Assembly (NCBI GenBank): GCA_034440615.1
Contig: JAOTOM010004955.1
Coordinates: 468,501-532,500, forward strand
Direction: 5' to 3'
DNA length: 64,000 bases
Source: Ashinkailepas kermadecensis
Lineage: Eukaryota > Arthropoda > Thecostraca > Neolepadidae
Shown here: positions 59,040 through 64,000 of the stretch, piece after piece
Position numbering within the stretch: position 1 is the first letter of the stretch
How the letters are laid out: the number at the start of each line of letters is the position of its first letter
Translations under genes and position numbers: made by a program
The notes under the pieces: model-generated
The model's database searches: none
The model's input: only the letters and a program-made list of their open reading frames with translations
Told to the model about the DNA's origin: nothing

Positions 59040-59420
59040 CGGTGTCCGCGTGCGACGGTACCCGAGTCAATGTGCCGGTACCCAGGGCCGATCCCCGAGC
59101 CAGTGTGCCGGTACCCGAGCCAGTGTGACGGTACCTGAGCCAGTGTGGGTATCCGAGCCAGTGTGCCCTACCCGAGCCAGTGTAACGGTGCCTCAGCCAG
59201 TGTGACGGTATCTGAGCCAGTGTGACGGTACCCGAACCAGTGTGACGGTACCTGAGCCAGTGTAACAGTACCGGAGCCAGTGTGACGGTACCTGAACCAG
59301 TGTGCCGTTGTCTAGGAATGGTACTTGGTGATGATATCCGCAACCCAATGTGACAGTATCGAGGACCGGCTGTGACGGTACGTGCAACAATGTGTGACGG
59401 TGTCCAGACCCAGGGACAGA
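59040..59420. repeat. 20-bp minisatellite, ~15 copies, in intron
   Basis: GAGCCAGTGTGACGGTACCT with variants. Tails off after 59320. Lies in the putative first intron. Confidence 0.92.
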
Positions 59421-59526
59421 ACAGAGTACCACCCGGGCCCGGGACGCACCCGGACGTCGCAGTAGGTGGTCCCAAATGGTGCAGGGGTTGAGCACTTTTG
59501 GACGGAAAGTTTGGAAGCCCACTTAG

Positions 59527-59727
59527 AAGAAGAAAAAAACACGTCTGTAATTGAGGGAGGGCGCGAGCTAGCGTCCGACTGTTTGCGGGTGCACTTCCAC
59601 CCAGGACCCACCGTGAATATACTCGGGAAGAAAAAAAACATGTCTGCAATTGAGGGAGGGCGCGAGCTAGCGTCCGACTGTTTGCGGGTGCACTTCCACC
59701 CAGGACCCACCGTGAATATACTCGGGT
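59527..59727. repeat. 99-bp tandem duplication
   Basis: Starts 'gaagaaaaaaaca' at 59528 and again at 59627, and ends 'accgtgaatatactcggg' in both. Only a few differences, so recent. Confidence 0.95.
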
Positions 59728-61239
59728 CCGCGGCGACTTCACTGAATCGATTTCGGGTGTGGAGGGTGGGGGTGGGGGTACATGTATTAGTTATGAAGTT
59801 CCCAAGCATTTAGGGGAAATCCGAGAGTCTTACGTTCAATCTGAAAGGCACTAGAGACCAAAATCACGTTGATTGATGACTACACCCTAAACTGCATAAA
59901 ACGGACACTTCTTGCGGAAGACCCTTGTTTGTGACTGCGTAGAGCGACGTGTGAGGTACCCGGATTTAAGTGAGACTACCTGAATTCAATGTGACCGAAC
60001 CGGAAGCCCGTGTGACCGTACCGGGACCACATGTGACCGCACTGGGGCCTCGTGTGACCGTACCCAGGCCCCAGTACTGACTGTGCTGGGACCACACATG
60101 CCTATTCGGGCGTCATAGCGTTTGATGAGTATGAAGGTTGGTGTGCGAGAAGGAAGAGTGCGTTTTCATCTAAATGATATTGAACAGTGATTCTTAGCCT
60201 TCGTTTTCCGGCCGTCCTCCTTCCACTCCTGAAGCATAACTTAAATGATGTGATATAATTATGCGCGCGGTACACATCGCATGCCTTATTTTGTTTCCCT
60301 TTTGCTGCGTCGGCAGGTGGTGTAGCATCAAGGGTCCTATATATTATCAAGGGTCCTATATATTCGTGTAAAATGAATAAGTGAACAAAATGTAAATTTC
60401 TGGGGATTTCACACCATAACTTAAGCCGGAGTTGTCGACATAGTAGAAGCCAGACAGAGCAAACCACAATAGAGAGCCAATCCAATGGAGTTTCACTCCA
60501 CGTTTTGCCCTGTTTACATCATTCTATACAGCAATGATTATCAACTGTGGAGAATTCCCTTAAGGAACAAAGGTGAGGCGACTAAGAGTATTGGAGCAAC
60601 TATCATCGATTTCTGGCGATGCCCTCTAACGCCTCTCCCTGCTCGCTTCTCTGTCTAGGTTCAGTTATCTTTTCTTTTTGGTCTCCTTGGTGAAGTTATT
60701 TGTTGGATTTCGTTTGGTTCATCGTTCTTTTTGGGAGCCGTTTGGTCATTTCCGCCGCTTGAATCATATCTAGGACTGCTTGCAGAAGTAGCTTTATTCT
60801 CCTTAAATAGATGTGTCGCATGCCGCTGTCTATCCCGTGCCCTCCCCCCCCCCCCCTCACGGTCCCTTTGGAAATTCGCTCTCAGTACGTGTGGAAACGA
60901 GTTTAAGGATGATTAGGCGGAGTCGTTTTCAGTTTGCATATACGCATGGCTGCATATGAGTAAGCATGCAGACTCACATAAGTATGATGTTAAGAAGATA
61001 TTCCCAATTTGATGAGGACGCTGCTGCGGTTGCCGTGCACCTGCTTCACCTGTGCAATACACAGCTCTGGAACCAATGTTTTACAATTATCTGTTCGCCT
61101 GTAGCTTATTTTTCCGTTTCACGGATTCACCAGTCGCGCATACAAAGCTGGGCAAAGGGCCATTTGACACTCACGTGGATTGTATTGTTTGCAGGATGTA
61201 TTTTAAACACGGACACAACTCCCCGGCGACAGCCACAGC
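59728..61239. other. intronic DNA, no exon recognised
   Basis: Weak 28-bp repetition of 'gtgtgaccgtaccgggacca' at about 59990-60085. 'atcaagggtcctatatatt' is duplicated at 60328-60364. C run at 60845-60857. No recognised exon. Confidence 0.4.
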
Positions 61240-61851
61240 CCACAGGGAGTGGGCTGTGGCTGTGGCCGAGGAGTAGTATCCGTGTGTATCCAGACCTGAT
61301 GTCACCGGGCTGTGGCTGTGGCCGAGGAGTAGTGTCCGTGTGTATCCAGACCTGATGTCACCGGGCTATGACTGTGGCCGAGGAGTAGTCCGTGTATATC
61401 CAGACCTGATGTCACCGGGCTGTGGCTGTGGCCGAGGGGTAGTCCGTGTATATCCAGACCTGATGTCACCGGGCTATGGCTGTGGCTGTGGCCGAGGAGT
61501 TGTGTCCGTGTTTATCCAGACCTGATGTCACCGGGCTGTGGCTGTGGCCGAGGAGTTGTGTCCGTGTATATCCAGACCTGATGTCACCGGGCTGTGGCTG
61601 TGGCCGAGGAGTTGTGTCCGTGTATATCCATACCTGATGTCACCGGGCTGTGGCTGTGGCCGAGGAGTTGTGTCCGTGTTTATCCAGACCTGATGTCACC
61701 CGGCTGTGGCTGTGGCCGAGGAGTAGTCCGTGTATATCCAGACCTGATGTCACCGGGCTATGACTGTGGCCGAGGAGTAGTCCGTGTATATCCAGACCTG
61801 ATGTCACCGGGCTGTGGCTGTGGCCGAGGAGTAGTGTCTTTGTGTATCCAG
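61240..61851. repeat. 56/53-bp minisatellite abutting a splice acceptor, ~11 copies
   Basis: Units GTATCCAGACCTGATGTCAC plus 'cgggctgtggctgtggccgaggagtagtgtccgtgt'; some lack 3 bp (gtagtccgtgt). The last copy runs directly into the acceptor of the next exon, and its 'GTGTCTTTGTGTATCCAG' differs from the usual 'gtgtccgtgtgtatccag' by a more pyrimidine-rich tract. Confidence 0.95.
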
Positions 61852-62010
61852 ACTTAGACCTGATGTCTCAGGTGCCGCCGCCATGTGTTCCAGACACGCC
61901 GGCTCCCGTTCCCCCGTTGACGCCCGGCACCAACAAAAAAATCGCAGACGCCCTCATGGCGTCCTTCGAGAACTGGAACAAAGAGCAGGAGAAGCGGAAC
62001 ATACCTAAAG
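61852..62010 (+). CDS. pnt: Ets1/Pointed-like exon with MAPK-site motif
   Basis: 53 codons, phase 1 at both ends, acceptor ...TATCCAG|AC and donor AAAG|GTGAGC. Encodes a Pro-rich stretch, then 'PPLTPGTNKKIADALMASFE' and 'WNKEQEKRNIPK'. The same order (LTP-S/G, a helix with ALxASF, EQ-rich, IPK just before the PNT domain) is found in vertebrate Ets1/2 and Drosophila PntP2. The Thr codon at 61920-61922 corresponds to the ERK-phosphorylated Thr38 of Ets1 and Thr151 of PntP2, so the isoform should be RTK/MAPK-responsive. An alternative acceptor at 61870 (ctcag|GTG) would be phase 0. Gene symbol given by homology; orthology untested. Confidence 0.88.
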
Positions 62011-62047
62011 GTGAGCTGCCGATCCCGACACGGCATCGGCTGCTGGC

Positions 62048-62346
62048 GGCAGCGGTGTTACAGCGGTGTTACAGCGGTGTTACAGCGGTGTTACAGCGGT
62101 GTTACAGCGGTGTTACAGCGGTGTTACAGCGGTGTTGCAGCGGTGTTGCAGCGGTGTTGCAGCGGTGTTACAGCGGTGTTACAGCGGTGTTACAGGGTGT
62201 TACAGCGGTGTTGCAGGGTGTTACAGCGGTGTTGCAGCGGTGTTGCAGCGGTGTTACAGCGGTGTTACAGCGGTGTTGCAGCGGTGTTGCAGCGGTGTTA
62301 CAGCGGTGTTGCAGCGGTGTTACAGCGGTGTTGCAGCGGTGTTGTA
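62048..62346. repeat. 11-bp repeat (AGCGGTGTTAC)n in intron, ~27 units
   Basis: AGCGGTGTTAC/AGCGGTGTTGC units begin 38 bp after the exon donor. C/T variants alternate in patches, and two units lack 'cg' (acagggtgtt). Frames through it are artefacts. Confidence 0.97.
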
Positions 62347-62734
62347 GCCGAGTCTCCGCATTCGCTCCTGGCGATGTGTCGCGGCTCAACAGCAAACGTT
62401 GAACATGTCATTTGTCGTCATCCTTTCCACATTAATCCATCGTTTCTCAAATCACATTTGTGCAATCTCCTGTAAAAATTAATATGGTAAGTGTATGCTT
62501 CTCTCACGCCCTCGAGCAGGATTAACGGTTTCGTGGGGAATGTAGGGGACTGGTTCCCCATGGGGCCGGGCAGTCTGGAAAAGTGTGGGGACCAAGCGGG
62601 TGCCCTCTTTGGCGCACGCAGTTCGCCAGAAAGAGAAAAGTGAAGAAGAGCAAACGATAAATGCGTAATTATGCACTTAGTTCTGCCACCATAACATCTC
62701 AAGGTGTCCTGACAGCTCCGATGGCCTTTTCTCT
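62347..62734. other. intronic DNA, nothing recognised
   Basis: No exon or repeat recognised. Confidence 0.4.
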
Positions 62735-63010
62735 CAACTCAGAGGACCCTCTCCAAGCGCATAGACCCCTTTCTGAGCTCTGATGAATATCTCGCATCTC
62801 AGAGGGCCCCCTCACTGCCCAAAGGATCATCTCCACACTGAGATCTCCGGCTCAGAGGGCCCTCTCTCATCTCAGAATGCCTTCTCTCGGCTCAGAGGTC
62901 CTTCACCTACTTAAAGGGACCCTATCGAAGTTAAAATAGTCCCTATCCCGACTCAGAGGGCACTCACCAAGCTCAGAGGGCACTCTCACAGCGTAAAGAG
63001 CTATCTCCGT
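62735..63010. repeat. degenerate ~28-bp repeat in intron
   Basis: 'CTCAGAGGGCCCTCTC' and variants (gaccct, gcactc, tccttc) recur roughly every 27-30 bp about nine times. Confidence 0.75.
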
Positions 63011-63784
63011 GCCCTCTCACTCTTGGATGTCAGTGAAGATCTCTGGGAGACGGAAATATCTATTTTGTGATTTTGTTTCAGCTCCTTACCGGCAACTAAC
63101 GCGGATTCCCGATTTAATAATGTGGTAGTGACAGTGAAAATACCTACTGTTTCCGCCAATGTTTTATTTATTCCTTTTTTGTGACGACTGAAAATAGTGG
63201 CCAAAATCGAAAATTGTGATGATGGGATGGGGTCCCTCGCGAACGGAAAGTATTACTTTCAGCACTTTTATTAATTTTCATGGGAAATAAATGGCTGCAT
63301 GACCACTGCAGTCGATGCGCCCCTAAACCCCCAATGGGGCATTATTGCCGAAAGTCGGGTGTCATAAATCAGGGGGTTTTGTACTAGAGTCGGCACCTAA
63401 GACCCTACGGCCCCTCGACTCTGGTCCCCCACACTTTTGTAGAGCAATCGTAATCATTGCGCTCGAGTTGTATTGATTCAGACCAAGTAGCCCCACTCAC
63501 GTGACTCCAGTTCACCTGTTCGTACCAGGCTTGCGACAAATGTCCAATTTAGCTCGGTAATTATACTTTTAGTCGGAATGGAACGAGAACCAACGTGCTT
63601 ACTTCTTGCCACTTTCCGTGACAACTGCAGGCTTTGTTGTCCACTTCCCACCCCACCCCACCCCCACCCCCCACCCCCTGGTGCCCAATGAGTGCATTGG
63701 CCGTGTATTTGCTTGCATTGCACGACGCACCGCCGCCTGGCTATGACCCGACCTGCGCTGACCCGGCCGCCTGACCCGCCACAG
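63011..63784. other. intronic DNA and splice acceptor
   Basis: AT-rich, then a C-rich tract (63642-63680) upstream of the acceptor. CTGACCC at about 63757 and 63770 are branch-point-like, leading to CCGCCACAG|AC. No other exon recognised. Confidence 0.5.
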
Positions 63785-63985
63785 ACCCGCGCCAGTGGAC
63801 ACAGATGGACGTGGTGCACTGGCTGTGCTGGGCCACCAGCGAGTTCTGCATGGAAGGCGTCGAGATCGACAAGTTCAACTGCTCCGGCCGCGAAATGTGC
63901 GCCATGGGCAAAGACAACTTCCTCGCCCGCACACCGCAGTGGATGGGCGACATCCTGTGGGAGCACCTGGAGAACTTGCAACGTG
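63785..63985 (+). CDS. pnt: Ets1/Pointed-like PNT (SAM) domain exon
   Basis: 67 codons (phase 1 at both ends, donor CGTG|GTGAGT) that with the previous exon's last base begin D-PRQWT. The sequence has the PNT hallmarks in order: 'DPRQWTQMDVVHWLCWATSE', 'GKDNFLARTP' and 'GDILWEHLENLQ', the last diagnostic of the Ets1/Ets2/Pnt subfamily. The PNT domain is a five-helix SAM-like fold that docks ERK and co-activators. It spans nearly the whole exon and is complete here. The transactivation region and ETS DNA-binding domain must lie to the right of the window. The exon border between IPK and DPRQW is at the same place as in vertebrate Ets1 (from memory). Confidence 0.93.
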
Positions 63986-64000
63986 GTGAGTAGGCTAACG

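Noticed and set aside
58375..59742. 455-residue minus-strand frame, the longest in the window
   Set aside because: Opposes the Ets first exon across stop-poor GC-rich DNA and the 20-bp array and 99-bp duplication; low complexity with no domain.
62011..62402. Read-through of the exon past 62010 into the 11-bp repeat
   Set aside because: A consensus donor at 62011 and the in-phase PNT exon at 63785 show that the frame beyond is intron.

Overview
This is non-coding-rich nuclear DNA from an animal, most likely an arthropod. Three things point there: an Ets1/Pointed-type transcription factor with spliced exons at the right end, degenerate 5-bp TTAGG-like repeats, and a mixture of non-LTR, Penelope-like and PIF/Harbinger relics. 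I cannot name the species. No bacterial operon, rRNA gene, intact tRNA gene or CRISPR array was found.

The only convincing host gene lies on the + strand at the right edge. A CpG-dense promoter-like block (57.24-58.72 kb) leads to a candidate first coding exon (58726-58822). An exon at 61852-62010 carries the L-T-P-G MAPK-site motif that precedes the PNT domain in Ets1 and PntP2. An exon at 63785-63985 encodes the PNT/SAM domain. All junctions are phase 1 with GT/AG borders. The gene continues beyond the window, and its ETS DNA-binding domain is not in view.

The rest is accessory sequence. About 15% of the window (my sum of block lengths) is tandem repeat: more than 20 mostly unrelated minisatellites with periods from 5 to 100 bp. 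The largest are a 21 x 68 bp array (17.98-19.41 kb), a 39-bp array (23.83-24.82 kb), and a contiguous 30-bp plus 35-bp pair (48.19-50.30 kb). Arrays whose period is a multiple of three create long spurious ORFs on both strands. Two arrays bracket the second Ets exon, and one appears to run into its splice acceptor.

Mobile-element relics, left to right: a ~180-bp MITE family (near 0.8, 12.6, 13.3 and 43.6 kb); a 1.6-kb giant inverted repeat (12.1-13.75 kb); a 671-bp element with GGCCCGTT termini and a TTA target duplication (14.24-14.91 kb); a decayed LINE reverse transcriptase (15.4-16.2 kb); a 329-bp element with perfect 14-bp termini (21.36-21.69 kb); a SINE/LINE tail (26.9-27.3 kb); a Penelope-like element with a GIY-YIG remnant on the - strand (28.55-29.96 kb); a 2.27-kb element with 12-bp termini holding telomere-like and ~270-bp tandem repeats (38.29-40.56 kb); a LINE whose reverse transcriptase was deleted between endonuclease and C-terminus (40.56-41.6 kb); and a frameshifted Harbinger-type transposase on the - strand (44.75-45.57 kb). 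Non-repetitive blocks near 10.3, 27.4-27.9, 37.2-37.6 and 56.8-57.2 kb contain no gene but look like candidate regulatory DNA.
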